Virus record (IMG/VR): IMGVR_UViG_3300046683_000574
Span: 1 to 39,998 of that record
Reading direction: 5' to 3' (one strand)
From: a virus
DNA: 39,998 nucleotides
This document shows positions 1 to 7,088 of the stretch, piece by piece. Position numbers and translations under genes: made by a program. The notes beneath the pieces were generated by a model. It was not told where the DNA came from, searched no databases, and saw nothing but the letters and a program-made list of their open reading frames with translations. Within the stretch, counting starts at the first letter, position 1. The number at the start of each line of letters is the position of its first letter.

Positions 1-24
1 TGGTGGCACCATGGATGGCGCAGG
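1..24. repeat. Terminal direct repeat, left copy
   Basis: These 24 bases recur at 39975-39998 with one difference (G at position 20, C at 39994). Both copies lie in the portal reading frame on the minus strand, and the frame is preserved when the ends are joined. The simplest reading is the overlap of a circular assembly. Confidence 0.85.
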
Positions 25-2523
25 GGCTGCCGGCGCCTGCGGAGCTCGTGGCGGCCCTTGGGGGGGCTGACCAGGCGGGGGGCCTGCCGTGGCTGGCATC
101 TGCGGGCTGGTGGGTGGCGGCAGGTTGCCGAGCAGTTGGATGCCCGGCACCTTGCTGGCCATCGCCTGCTGGAACTCGGTGAGCGACGGCACGGGGGTGC
201 CGAACTGGGCCCCGGCGACCCAGGTCTTGGTCCAGGCATCGAGCGCTGCTTTGTCCCTGTTCAGGTCATCATCGGTCAGCATCTGCGCGCGTTTGGTCTG
301 TTCCGATGCCCGGTCGTTCTCGACATCCGCCGCGGTCTTGCCGGCCTGCACCTGGGCGAGGATCAGCGACGGATCGGGCGGTGTCGGTGGTGGCGGCGGC
401 GCCTGGAACCCAGGCGGCAGGGCTTTGAAGTAGCTGCTGACATCGGCAATGTTGGCGGTTTCCAACATGCGCGATAGCGTATTCCGATACTCCGGCACGC
501 CGACCAAGGGATTGGTTAACCCTTGCGTCTGCATGATCATCTCTTGCTTGCCGGCGATCTGGGCGAGCATCGCCAGGCGTTCCATCGGCATGCCCTTGCC
601 GCCGACGTTCACGCTGGTTTGCCACATCACGCCGAGCGCCCGCGGATCGATCGGCACCCATTGCCCGCGGATACGGTAGACGTTGGGCCTGTCCTGATGC
701 CGCGCCATCATCCTCAACAAGCCCGAATAGAGCGGCGCCAATCCGGTTTCCGCCAACGTCCGCGCCATCATATCGAGCCGGTCCTGAGCTGCGCTGGTCT
801 GCGCCGACACAGCCACGGGTGCCGTGCTCTGCAGCTCATCCACGGTCAGGCCTTGGCTCGCCCGGGTAATCCCTGTCCGTGACTCCCGGATGGCCTCCAG
901 GGCCTGCATCATGTTGAGCGCCGCCTCGCCGGTATAGGGCTTCACCAGCTCGGTGACGGCGCCCGCCTGGGTGGTGCGGATGATGGACCCGATTGCCGTT
1001 TGTCTGGCGTCCGCGAGATTGACTTGCCCCAATGTGACGACCGTCCTTGGGAACATGCTCTGCGCCAGGCTGTCGAGCGTCGCGCGCATCACCCGCGACT
1101 CAACCCGCTGCAGGTCCATCACCATGTCGGCCTGGCTGTACCCGATCAGCCGCCCGGGCTCCCTGTATGGGGTAAAACATGCCAGCGGTATCTCATCCAC
1201 TCGCTCCCACTGGATCATCTTGGTGGCATTGCCGAGCATGTGGACGTGGATGAGTTCCGCCTTGTGGTCGTTATCCGTATCGCACCTGATCCAGCCCTCG
1301 GCGTAGCGACAGATGCCCATACTACGGTCACCTGGGGGCGACGGCTTGATGTTGTGCCCCTGGGCGGGGTTGCGGGCGATCATCTCGCGGCGCTGCTGTG
1401 GCCGCATCATGGTGTCGCAGTAGGCGAGGATCTTGTCCTCTGGCAGCCCCATCTCGATCAGGTCGCTGGCCGGTACATCGCGCACATGAAAGATACCACG
1501 GGCGCCATCGACGGTATCGGCGTCGGCCACCACCCAGACGCACTCGGCGGGCACGGCCTCGACCACTGGCCAGTTCTGCTGCGCGGTGCGGGTGATGGTG
1601 GCACTCCACATTTCCGCAGCACCACCCGACTGCAGATACATCGCCCCATCGGGGGTCTTCTGCAGGGTGGAGATTTCCTCGTCCGTCATCGGGCGTCGGA
1701 CGATGCGCTGCGCCTCGATGCCGGGCTGGGCGAGCAGCATCTGCAACTGCGGCTGCAGCAGGCCCTCGCAGACATCCGTCCGCACCTGCTCCCGCTTGCC
1801 CCAGTACCAGCGCGCCCACCCGGCCTTTCTGGTCAGGGCATCCAGCAAGACATCGTGCAGCACCTGCCAGCCGTGGTTGGCGGTCATCAGCGCCCAGCGC
1901 GCATAATCGGTCGCCTGGCGCGCCAGTGTTGTCGCCAATTGATCGTTGCCCGTGATCTCAGACGAAATCGGCTCAAACGAGACCGGGTCTTCGACGCCCG
2001 TGAACACGCGCAGGAGCGACGGCAGCGTACTTCTGATCGTATCGCGCACCACCGTGAGCACGATCTGCGAGCGCCCCGGCGTTTCATCACCGAGCGGGCG
2101 CCCATCGTAGTATTGCGATGCCGTGATCCGCTCACGCGACAGATACGCATCATAGTTCTGTGCGATTCGGAAATAGTACTGGGCGACGGCTTCTATCTCG
2201 CGATCGTCCTTCCCCAGCCGTTCGAAAACGATCTCCTGCTGCCACGGCACCGCGGCCGGCTTGACTGTCGGGCGCAATCCGGCTGCGTAGCGCCGCAGGT
2301 TTGGCGGTAGCCCCTGGTCCGGATCGTCCGGAATGTCTGCGCGCGGCTGCGGCACCAGGTAGGCCAGCATCTGCTCGGAGCCGAGCTGCAGGCCTTGCGG
2401 CTGCATGCCCGATGGCACCAGGCCCTGCAGCGGCGGCAGAGGCGGGATGGGCCCGGCGCCCATCCCCATAGGAGCGCCCATGGGGGACAGCAGGCCGCCG
2501 GGTCGTGTGATCAGTCCGCTCAT
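1..2523 (-). CDS. Portal protein, N-terminal 841 codons (runs off the left edge)
   Basis: Predicted portal, the dodecameric ring at the capsid vertex through which DNA is packaged and ejected. The ATG at 2523 overlaps the upstream stop as ATGA. After a Met/Pro/Gly-rich start (to about residue 60) comes a typical podophage portal core, with a stretch around residues 90-160 containing AVAQYYFRIAQNYDAYL and VVRDTIRSTLPSLLRVFTG. The frame is open through position 1, where a Pro/Ala-rich tail reads APAPSMVPP. The same SMVPP sequence opens the frame at the right edge and ends at 39768, giving 909 aa if the ends are joined, long for a portal because of the Pro-rich tails. It lies downstream of TerL, as expected. 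The family call (P22-like portal) is by recognition and was not searched. Confidence 0.85.
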   Translation of the reverse strand, partial: MSGLITRPGGLLSPMGAPMGMGAGPIPPLPPLQGLVPSGMQPQGLQLGSEQMLAYLVPQPRADIPDDPDQGLPPNLRRYAAGLRPTVKPAAVPWQQEIVFERLGKDDREIEAVAQYYFRIAQNYDAYLSRERITASQYYDGRPLGDETPGRSQIVLTVVRDTIRSTLPSLLRVFTGVEDPVSFEPISSEITGNDQLATTLARQATDYARWALMTANHGWQVLHDVLLDALTRKAGWARWYWGKREQVRTDVCEGLLQPQLQMLLAQPGIEAQRIVRRPMTDEEISTLQKTPDGAMYLQSGGAAEMWSATITRTAQQNWPVVEAVPAECVWVVADADTVDGARGIFHVRDVPASDLIEMGLPEDKILAYCDTMMRPQQRREMIARNPAQGHNIKPSPPGDRSMGICRYAEGWIRCDTDNDHKAELIHVHMLGNATKMIQWERVDEIPLACFTPYREPGRLIGYSQADMVMDLQRVESRVMRATLDSLAQSMFPRTVVTLGQVNLADARQTAIGSIIRTTQAGAVTELVKPYTGEAALNMMQALEAIRESRTGITRASQGLTVDELQSTAPVAVSAQTSAAQDRLDMMARTLAETGLAPLYSGLLRMMARHQDRPNVYRIRGQWVPIDPRALGVMWQTSVNVGGKGMPMERLAMLAQIAGKQEMIMQTQGLTNPLVGVPEYRNTLSRMLETANIADVSSYFKALPPGFQAPPPPPTPPDPSLILAQVQAGKTAADVENDRASEQTKRAQMLTDDDLNRDKAALDAWTKTWVAGAQFGTPVPSLTEFQQAMASKVPGIQLLGNLPPPTSPQMPATAGPPPGQPPQGPPRAPQAPAAPAPSMVPP

Positions 2524-2750
2524 GACCTGGCCTTTTTTAGCTTCTCGACAGCCTGCTCGATAGCGGCCATGCGTTGCCGCAGATCAAATGCGCCGGTCTT
2601 CGCCTCCAGGAAGATCTTTCCCACTTCCTCAACGATGCCATCAGCCACTGCCTGGGCGGCCTCGTTGACGATGCGCCGCACCCAATCCTGCATGATCTCC
2701 AGGTGGCGGGGGTCATCATCGGGTGGTGGCCATCGCGGAAGACTGCTCAC
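2520..2750 (-). CDS. Small helical protein before the portal
   Basis: 76 aa. The best start is the GTG at 2750, which shares its G with the TAG stop of the upstream gene (TAGTG); its own TGA overlaps the portal ATG. Both junctions support this start over longer readings that run through the neighbour. The first 20 residues are Pro/Asp-rich. The rest is a charged amphipathic helix (IVNEAAQAVADGIVEEVGK, then an EQAVEKLKKA tail) that looks like a coiled coil. No known domain is recognised. Its place between the terminase and portal suggests a virion-assembly accessory role, which is inference. Confidence 0.65.
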   Translation of the reverse strand: MSSLPRWPPPDDDPRHLEIMQDWVRRIVNEAAQAVADGIVEEVGKIFLEAKTGAFDLRQRMAAIEQAVEKLKKARS

Positions 2751-3277
2751 TACATGGTCCCCTCTGCGCCGCCGCCGCCTTCGCTGCCGTCGTGTTCCAG
2801 CAGTCCCGGCGGCACGGGCCCATTCGCCGCCTGCTTGGCTTGTGCCGCCTGGATCATCGCCAGGATGTCGGCCAGGCCAGGAAGCTGCGGTGTGGCCGCT
2901 TGAGGGGGTGGTGCCTGCCGCCCCCACATATCGTAACCGCTCGCCCCTGGTGTGGCCGCCGGCACCTGAGTGCCCACGAAGTCGGCACCCGGGCCCGCTG
3001 CGGCCTGGGGCGGCATTGGTGCTGCCAACCCTGGCCCCACGTTCAGCGACGGCACGGTGGGTGCGGCCTGCGGCTGCGGCTGTCCCGTGACGACGTGCCC
3101 CCACTTGTCATACGCGGTCGGTGCGGCCTCCTGGGCCGCCTGGGGCGCCGGGATCGGGCCATAGCCCTGTGGTGCCCACCCCATCCCGACGATGGCGTTG
3201 TAGAGGTCGCCCTGCGTCGCAGTCGGGCCGCCTGTCGGCACCCCCAGCAACCCCGCCGGCACCATGGTCCCGCTCAT
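2750..3277 (-). CDS. Pro/Ala/Gly-rich protein of the packaging operon
   Basis: 175 aa, starting at ATG 3277 in an ATGA overlap with the gene upstream. The sequence is low complexity, rich in Ala, Pro, Gln and Gly, with two similar aromatic motifs, YDKWGH near residue 56 and YDMWGR near residue 115. A short helix (LADILAMIQAAQAKQAA) lies near the end. There are no membrane segments or catalytic motifs. Such proteins between terminase and portal are common in podophages and often structural or disordered; the function is unknown. Confidence 0.6.
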   Translation of the reverse strand: MSGTMVPAGLLGVPTGGPTATQGDLYNAIVGMGWAPQGYGPIPAPQAAQEAAPTAYDKWGHVVTGQPQPQAAPTVPSLNVGPGLAAPMPPQAAAGPGADFVGTQVPAATPGASGYDMWGRQAPPPQAATPQLPGLADILAMIQAAQAKQAANGPVPPGLLEHDGSEGGGGAEGTM

Positions 3278-3651
3278 TCCCAGCCTCCGGCAAGTTGCTC
3301 AATACGACCGAGCGTCACCTTGCCGATGCCATCAACGGCGAGCCACCAATCCTTGCCCTTGGCGCGGATCGCCTCCGGCGACAAGCAGTCGAGACGGCCC
3401 TCGTAGAACTCACAAAGCACCCAGGCTTTGCCTTGGTTCGGCTCCTCGCTCCAGCCATAAAGTTTCATTTGACGATCAGCCTCATCCATCTTCCGCGCAT
3501 GACTGTGCATGCGATCGCAGCACGCTTGGCAAAGGAATGTGTGCAGACGCCAATGGCTGCTGCTGATAGTTTCATCCATCACCGGCGAACCACCGCAGTG
3601 CTCGCAAGGAATGTGCAGACAGCCGTCTTTGACTTCCAGGGTGCCGCTCAT
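3274..3651 (-). CDS. Zinc-finger plus helix-hairpin-helix-like protein
   Basis: 125 aa. The ATG at 3651 overlaps the TerL stop (ATGA), which decides the start. Residues 16-45 hold CEHC and CQACC pairs about 25 residues apart with nearby histidines (HWRLH, HSHA), a plausible treble-clef or zinc-ribbon fold. The last 35 residues read SPEAIRAKGKDWWLAVDGIG and continue KVTLGRIEQL, resembling a helix-hairpin-helix DNA-binding motif. A DNA-binding role in packaging, or a degenerate HNH-type nuclease, would fit the position after TerL. Neither is proven and no catalytic His-Asn-His set is clear. Confidence 0.65.
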   Translation of the reverse strand: MSGTLEVKDGCLHIPCEHCGGSPVMDETISSSHWRLHTFLCQACCDRMHSHARKMDEADRQMKLYGWSEEPNQGKAWVLCEFYEGRLDCLSPEAIRAKGKDWWLAVDGIGKVTLGRIEQLAGGWE

Positions 3652-5114
3652 ACCTCCACCTCCTGGCCAAGATCCATCCGCATTCCCACCTTGTCGTAGA
3701 TCCCGCCGCTCATCCCCGAGCCCACCCCCAGCCCCTGCTGGCAGAAGGTGAGGTTCAACGCGTCGGCATAGTCGCAACTCGGCAGGCCGCGTGCCCGCAT
3801 GGAATTCTTGTCCTCGACCTTCAACCGGCCGTCGCTCAGGAACGCATAGCGCGGAGCGACCAAATCGTCCCTCAGCCGCTCGTGACGCGGCAGCCGAACC
3901 GCACGCGACGACAGCCACTCCTTGCACCGCACCCACAGCTCATCGCGCAGCCGCGCATAGCGCCCGGTGGTCGATGGGCTCTCCGACACGTTGACGCCGA
4001 GAATGGGCAACCCCTGCTCGTTCAGTCGGTCAACAACCCCCGCCCCAATTCCGATCACGTCGATGCAGATCAACGCCGGCTTGGTGATCTGCGCGTCCCA
4101 TTCCGCCTTGATCGCGCCGGCCAGCATCATGGTGTCGAGCTGGTGGAAGCTGCGCGGCATCTCAGGCACCACGTTGCCCCGCCGCTTGATCAGGACGCTG
4201 GCATCAGTCCCGAACCTGGCGACATCCACACCCCAGATCTCGGCTGAGCCGTCCATCGGGGTGTCACGCACCATCGCGCCGTCCACCAACTCGGCCGGGA
4301 TCAGCGTATCAGCATCAGCCAGCGGGAATTCCCCGAGAACTCTGACCCTGTACGCATTGCTGTCGGCGCCATACCGGCCAGCGATCTCGTCGGCAAAGTC
4401 CTGCGTCACCCGCGGGCTGTCCTGGTAGCCCACCTTCATGCAGAACCAGCGGTCTCTTTCCAGCATGAACGCCTTCCAGAAAAATCCGGATGACCGCGTC
4501 GGATTGCCAATGAGCAGCGTGATCGCCCCCGCACTGCTCATGCTCCCGCTCGCCGCCTCGAACACCTGTTCCGGCACGCCGGACGCCTCGTCCACCACCA
4601 GCAGGATGTTGTCCGAGTGCAGGCCGGCAAGGGCTTCAGGGGTCTCGGGCCTGCTGGTCCTCGCCGTAATAAAACACTCCGGGTTGCTCTTCAGCGTGAT
4701 GTGGTCGGAGGTCACGTGCCACAGCTCGCGCCACGCCCCCGGCAAACGATCGAGCCATTTGATCACCTCGGGGTACAGCGCATCGAACAACTGCGGGCTG
4801 CTCGGCGCCGTCATCGCCAGCTTGAACGGGGCGCGGGTGTTGGAGAACCACACGGCCACCCACGCCGCCAGCGCGGTCTTGCCGGGCCCGTGGCAGCTGC
4901 GCACCGCGATCCGCGTGTGCCCCCGCGCCAACGCCCGCAGCACCTTCATCTGCCAGTCGTCAGGTTCGGCCAACAACACTTCCCGAACAAATGCGATCGG
5001 CGCCCGGGCATACCGCGCCAGGCTCACCTCATACGGATTGGGCGCGCGGGCAATCGCCTCCGCCCAACTTGGTGGCATAGTCTCTGCATAGTTAGGGGCG
5101 GCGGTGTCGCTCAT
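3648..5114 (-). CDS. terL: Terminase large subunit
   Basis: 488 aa. The packaging motor: an N-terminal ATPase pumps DNA into the prohead and a C-terminal RNase H-like nuclease cuts the concatemer. Walker A is CHGPGKT at residues 74-80, and Walker B is the hydrophobic run ending in LLVVDEAS. The nuclease half has the expected acidic motifs: WGVDVARFGTD, then ICIDVIGIG, then a late DYADAL. The length is normal for the family. The ATG at 5114 is chosen because it overlaps the upstream stop as ATGA; an in-frame ATG 18 bases earlier would overlap more. The downstream gene also starts in an ATGA overlap, so translation is coupled. Confidence 0.95.
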   Translation of the reverse strand: MSDTAAPNYAETMPPSWAEAIARAPNPYEVSLARYARAPIAFVREVLLAEPDDWQMKVLRALARGHTRIAVRSCHGPGKTALAAWVAVWFSNTRAPFKLAMTAPSSPQLFDALYPEVIKWLDRLPGAWRELWHVTSDHITLKSNPECFITARTSRPETPEALAGLHSDNILLVVDEASGVPEQVFEAASGSMSSAGAITLLIGNPTRSSGFFWKAFMLERDRWFCMKVGYQDSPRVTQDFADEIAGRYGADSNAYRVRVLGEFPLADADTLIPAELVDGAMVRDTPMDGSAEIWGVDVARFGTDASVLIKRRGNVVPEMPRSFHQLDTMMLAGAIKAEWDAQITKPALICIDVIGIGAGVVDRLNEQGLPILGVNVSESPSTTGRYARLRDELWVRCKEWLSSRAVRLPRHERLRDDLVAPRYAFLSDGRLKVEDKNSMRARGLPSCDYADALNLTFCQQGLGVGSGMSGGIYDKVGMRMDLGQEVEV

Positions 5115-5419
5115 GGCAATTCCGGCAGCCATGGTTTGGTGCGGACCAGAAAATCAAGAAAGTCCCGCAATGTCGCTGCGCCCAGCGGCGTCAGGTCAAA
5201 AGCGGTCTCCCAACTCTCGGCTTTGGTCGGGCCGCCAGAAGGTTGGATGCATACCGTGATCGGCCAAACCTGCGCCTCACGGTCAGCGGCGATGTCCAGC
5301 ACATAGACATTGAGATCAAGCGGGCCGCCGCCTTCCACAGAGCGCACCAACAGGTGCAGATCGAGCGACATCTGCCTGGCCGATAACGGAAGCTTCTCCA
5401 GTTCGTCGCTATCGTTCAT
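5111..5419 (-). CDS. Hypothetical protein upstream of TerL
   Basis: 102 aa, start ATG 5419 in a TAATG overlap, stop overlapping the TerL start. Acidic at the N-terminus (MNDSDELEKLPLSARQ), with alternating hydrophobic residues (LDLHLLVRSV, LDLNVYVLDIA) suggesting a beta-rich fold and a C-terminal helix (LGAATLRDFLDFLVR). Not recognised. It sits between a small HTH protein and TerL, a place where TerS-type or terminase accessory proteins occur, but nothing in the sequence shows that role. Confidence 0.65.
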   Translation of the reverse strand: MNDSDELEKLPLSARQMSLDLHLLVRSVEGGGPLDLNVYVLDIAADREAQVWPITVCIQPSGGPTKAESWETAFDLTPLGAATLRDFLDFLVRTKPWLPELP

Positions 5420-5691
5420 TACCCCTCCTGCAGTTCAGACGGCAGTGGCGGCAGCGTGTGGGCGCCAGGCGGGAGTGGACGCGTGCGCGGCTCTCTCGAC
5501 GGCGGTGGCTCTGGCTCTGCTGGCACGCGACCACGCGGCCCCAGGTGCAATGTGCGGGTTTCGCTGGTCACGCTGTATTTGCTGCGCCCGAGATGCTTGG
5601 CGATCTGCGCCGGCCCCATGCCGTTGCTCCACATCTGGCGCAGCAACGTACGCTCCTCGTGGCTCCAGGGGAGACTGGGCGTGGCTGGCAT
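5419..5691 (-). CDS. GcrA-like small HTH protein; candidate small terminase
   Basis: 90 aa, start ATG 5691. Residues 9-50 form a helix-turn-helix with the pattern W-S-x-E-E-R-x-x-L-x-x-x-W, then GPAQIAKHLGRSKYSV, matching the layout of the N-terminal domain of GcrA, the alphaproteobacterial cell-cycle regulator that binds methylated promoters and sigma70 RNA polymerase. The last 40 residues are Pro/Arg-rich and probably disordered. Its position just before TerL, separated by one gene, would also suit a small terminase that recognises packaging DNA. Which role it has cannot be told from sequence. The phage also encodes two methyltransferases. Confidence 0.7.
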   Translation of the reverse strand: MPATPSLPWSHEERTLLRQMWSNGMGPAQIAKHLGRSKYSVTSETRTLHLGPRGRVPAEPEPPPSREPRTRPLPPGAHTLPPLPSELQEG

Positions 5692-5901
5692 GGCGGCGGT
5701 CCCCTACGCTGTGATCTCCGGCGACGGCTGGACCCCGCGCCACGACCCGCCCCTGACGAGGGGCTGCAACCGGGCAAAGCCTAGGGGGGACCGGATGGCA
5801 GTAGACGGGGGCTGCCACCCCTCGATATGCTGGGTTCCGCGATAAGTCCGAGAACCTCAAGCGCCCCGTATCTCCCTGTGAGTGCGGGGCTACTTTTTGG
5901 C
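5692..5901. other. Non-coding stretch with several hairpins upstream of the terminase genes
   Basis: 210 bases with no credible reading frame. Three inverted repeats are visible: GCCCCT/AGGGGC with a 4-base loop (5749-5764), TGGCAG/CTGCCA (5796-5817) and GCCCCG/CGGGGC (5863-5890). No tRNA could be folded by eye. The position directly upstream of the HTH protein and TerL fits a leader RNA or a packaging (cos/pac) site; this is inference. Confidence 0.4.
5863..5898 (+). terminator. Possible plus-strand intrinsic terminator
   Basis: A 6-bp GC stem (GCCCCG at 5863, CGGGGC at 5885) with a 16-base loop is followed on the plus strand by TACTTTTT. The genes around it are on the minus strand, so if it works it would stop antisense transcripts. 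On the minus strand the hairpin has no U-tract. Confidence 0.3.
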
Positions 5902-6390
5902 CTATGGCTCTAGAATGAAGCAGGCCACATGCCGCCCCGTTCCATTGCCTACCGACCCATCCTCGGTGGCCAGCCAGCGAACATCCCGCAGGTTGCGCAC
6001 CGTGGCGCCGGCCTCGAGCAGCATCAGCACCCACTTGTCCACCGGATAGACCAGTACGACCCGCCTGCCCTTCCGCCACTCGGCCAGCGCCTTGCGCACC
6101 CAGGCGGTTGGTCCCTTCTTCTTGCCCTCGTGGATGATGGATCCAAACGGCGGGTTGACGTAGTTTGACGCGCCCCATTCACAGGTCAGACCATCGAAGC
6201 CGGCCGGCAGCGGCCAAGGGCACGGATCGAAGGTGAACCGGAACTCGGCGTGCAGGCTCGCGTAAACGTCGGGTGGCGTCACCCAGTAGTGCTTACCATC
6301 CTCGCCATTGCCCTGGTGGAACTTGTTGTCTGCCGGCACAGTTCGGCTCTGATGGGGTGGCGCTATCGAGGCGAAAAGATCAGCTTCCAT
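5902..6390 (-). CDS. Phage DNA N6-adenine methyltransferase (Dam family)
   Basis: 162 aa from ATG 6390. A phage-type Dam enzyme that methylates adenine, probably protecting phage DNA from host restriction. Motifs seen: YWVTPPDVYASLHAEF followed by FTFDPCPWP (substrate pocket and SAM-site region), then NYVNPPFG, the catalytic NPPF motif, and VVLVYPVDKW. Length is normal for the phage Dam family. A GTG at 6414 would add eight residues, but it lies in a 21-bp sequence repeated upstream of the neighbouring gene, so I take the repeat as regulatory and the ATG as the start. Ribosome-binding signals are weak for both. Confidence 0.85.
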   Translation of the reverse strand: MEADLFASIAPPHQSRTVPADNKFHQGNGEDGKHYWVTPPDVYASLHAEFRFTFDPCPWPLPAGFDGLTCEWGASNYVNPPFGSIIHEGKKKGPTAWVRKALAEWRKGRRVVLVYPVDKWVLMLLEAGATVRNLRDVRWLATEDGSVGNGTGRHVACFILEP

Positions 6391-6393
6391 AGC

Positions 6394-6414
6394 CTCAATT
6401 GTGGCAACTGGCAC
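6394..6414 (-). repeat. 21-bp direct repeat, copy 1
   Basis: Identical to 6625-6645. It lies immediately upstream of the chosen Dam ATG. The minus-strand form begins GTGCCAGTTGCCAC. It may be a promoter or operator element shared by two adjacent genes. Confidence 0.7.
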
Positions 6415-6416
6415 TT

Positions 6417-6638
6417 CTATGGGGAGCGCTGCGGGCCAGCACGCAGGACGGCATTCTCGACCATCAGTTCGTTCAGCACGACCTCCAGATTGGTCAGCGC
6501 CTCAAGTTGCGCCTCGTCGCCATGCTCAAGGCACCACGTCATCATGCCTCCCAGAGACCACAAGGCGTGCTCGCGGCGGTAACGCCGTAGTAGCTCACCA
6601 TGGGTTTCTGTGTGTTCTGGCTGGCTCAATTGTGGCAA
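6417..6638 (-). CDS. Small hypothetical protein upstream of Dam
   Basis: About 73 aa if it begins at TTG 6638, inside the second copy of the 21-bp repeat. No ATG occurs before residue 32, so the start is uncertain. The sequence is helical and acidic toward the end (GDEAQLEALTNLEVVLNELM). No family recognised. It ends 27 bases before the Dam ATG in the same orientation, so the two are likely co-transcribed. Confidence 0.45.
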   Translation of the reverse strand: MPQLSQPEHTETHGELLRRYRREHALWSLGGMMTWCLEHGDEAQLEALTNLEVVLNELMVENAVLRAGPQRSP

Positions 6639-6645
6639 CTGGCAC
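6625..6645 (-). repeat. 21-bp direct repeat, copy 2
   Basis: Exact copy of 6394-6414. A few bases beyond both copies share TGGGGA. Just upstream on the minus strand lies the palindrome GATAGCTATC (6655-6664). Confidence 0.7.
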
Positions 6646-6884
6646 CTGACTGGGGATAGCTATCGGAAAGGGGCGTAGGAACCTGCCGTCGCGGCGTGGT
6701 AGGTAGTCCCATTGGCCGCCAGACCGCCGGTTTCGCCACCACGCCGCCTATCCAATCCGCTCCACGTTTTTTGCTGGCGCTCACCGCTAGAGCTTCTGAC
6801 CTGGCCCCTGGCTACGACCTGCTCTCACGGATTGGCGGCGCTTTATTACCGGATGCGTGGGGCAGGTTGAAGAGTAGGAGGCGG
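6646..6884. other. Intergenic stretch without a supported gene
   Basis: 239 bases between the small Dam-operon gene and the membrane-protein gene. It holds the palindrome GATAGCTATC at 6655-6664. The 12-bp palindrome CTGCGGCCGCAG (6889-6900) lies just beyond, in the end of the next gene. A plus-strand frame exists but has no ribosome-binding site, good start or recognisable protein. It probably carries the promoter for the Dam operon. Confidence 0.4.
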
Positions 6885-7088
6885 TCACTGCGGCCGCAGT
6901 AGGCATTTTTCCACGATCTTGCTGAGCAACTCGGTGCGCGCCTCGGTGTTGCTCTCATAGAGCCAGACCAACACCCCCAAGAAAAGCACGTTGAGCACGA
7001 TCATCAGCAGGAAAGCTGGCGGCAGCACCCGGATCAGACGCTCCGAGATCGACGCCAGCAGCCCGTTGGCGCGCTCCTGCTCAGTCAC
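6885..7088 (-). CDS. Single-pass membrane protein coupled to the PEP-CTERM gene
   Basis: 67 aa. The GTG start at 7088 overlaps the TGA of the PEP-CTERM gene (GTGA), so the two are translationally coupled. About 20 cytoplasmic residues precede one transmembrane helix (PPAFLLMIVLNVLFLGVLVW), followed by a polar tail (YESNTEARTELLSKIVEK). The topology resembles small phage holin-like or spanin-like proteins, but no family is recognised. The coupling suggests a joint role with the exported protein made just before it. Confidence 0.7.
   Translation of the reverse strand: MTEQERANGLLASISERLIRVLPPAFLLMIVLNVLFLGVLVWLYESNTEARTELLSKIVEKCLLRPQ

Noticed and set aside
1000-2310. 436-aa open frame on the plus strand
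   Set aside because: It lies wholly inside the portal gene on the opposite strand. Its Arg/His/Pro-rich, low-complexity translation is typical of an antisense shadow in GC-rich DNA.
5692-5901. Possible tRNA
   Set aside because: Several stems are present, but no cloverleaf with a T-loop and acceptor arm could be formed on either strand.
6696-6902. 68-aa plus-strand frame
   Set aside because: Opposite to all neighbours, no ribosome site, and its end overlaps the end of the membrane-protein gene.
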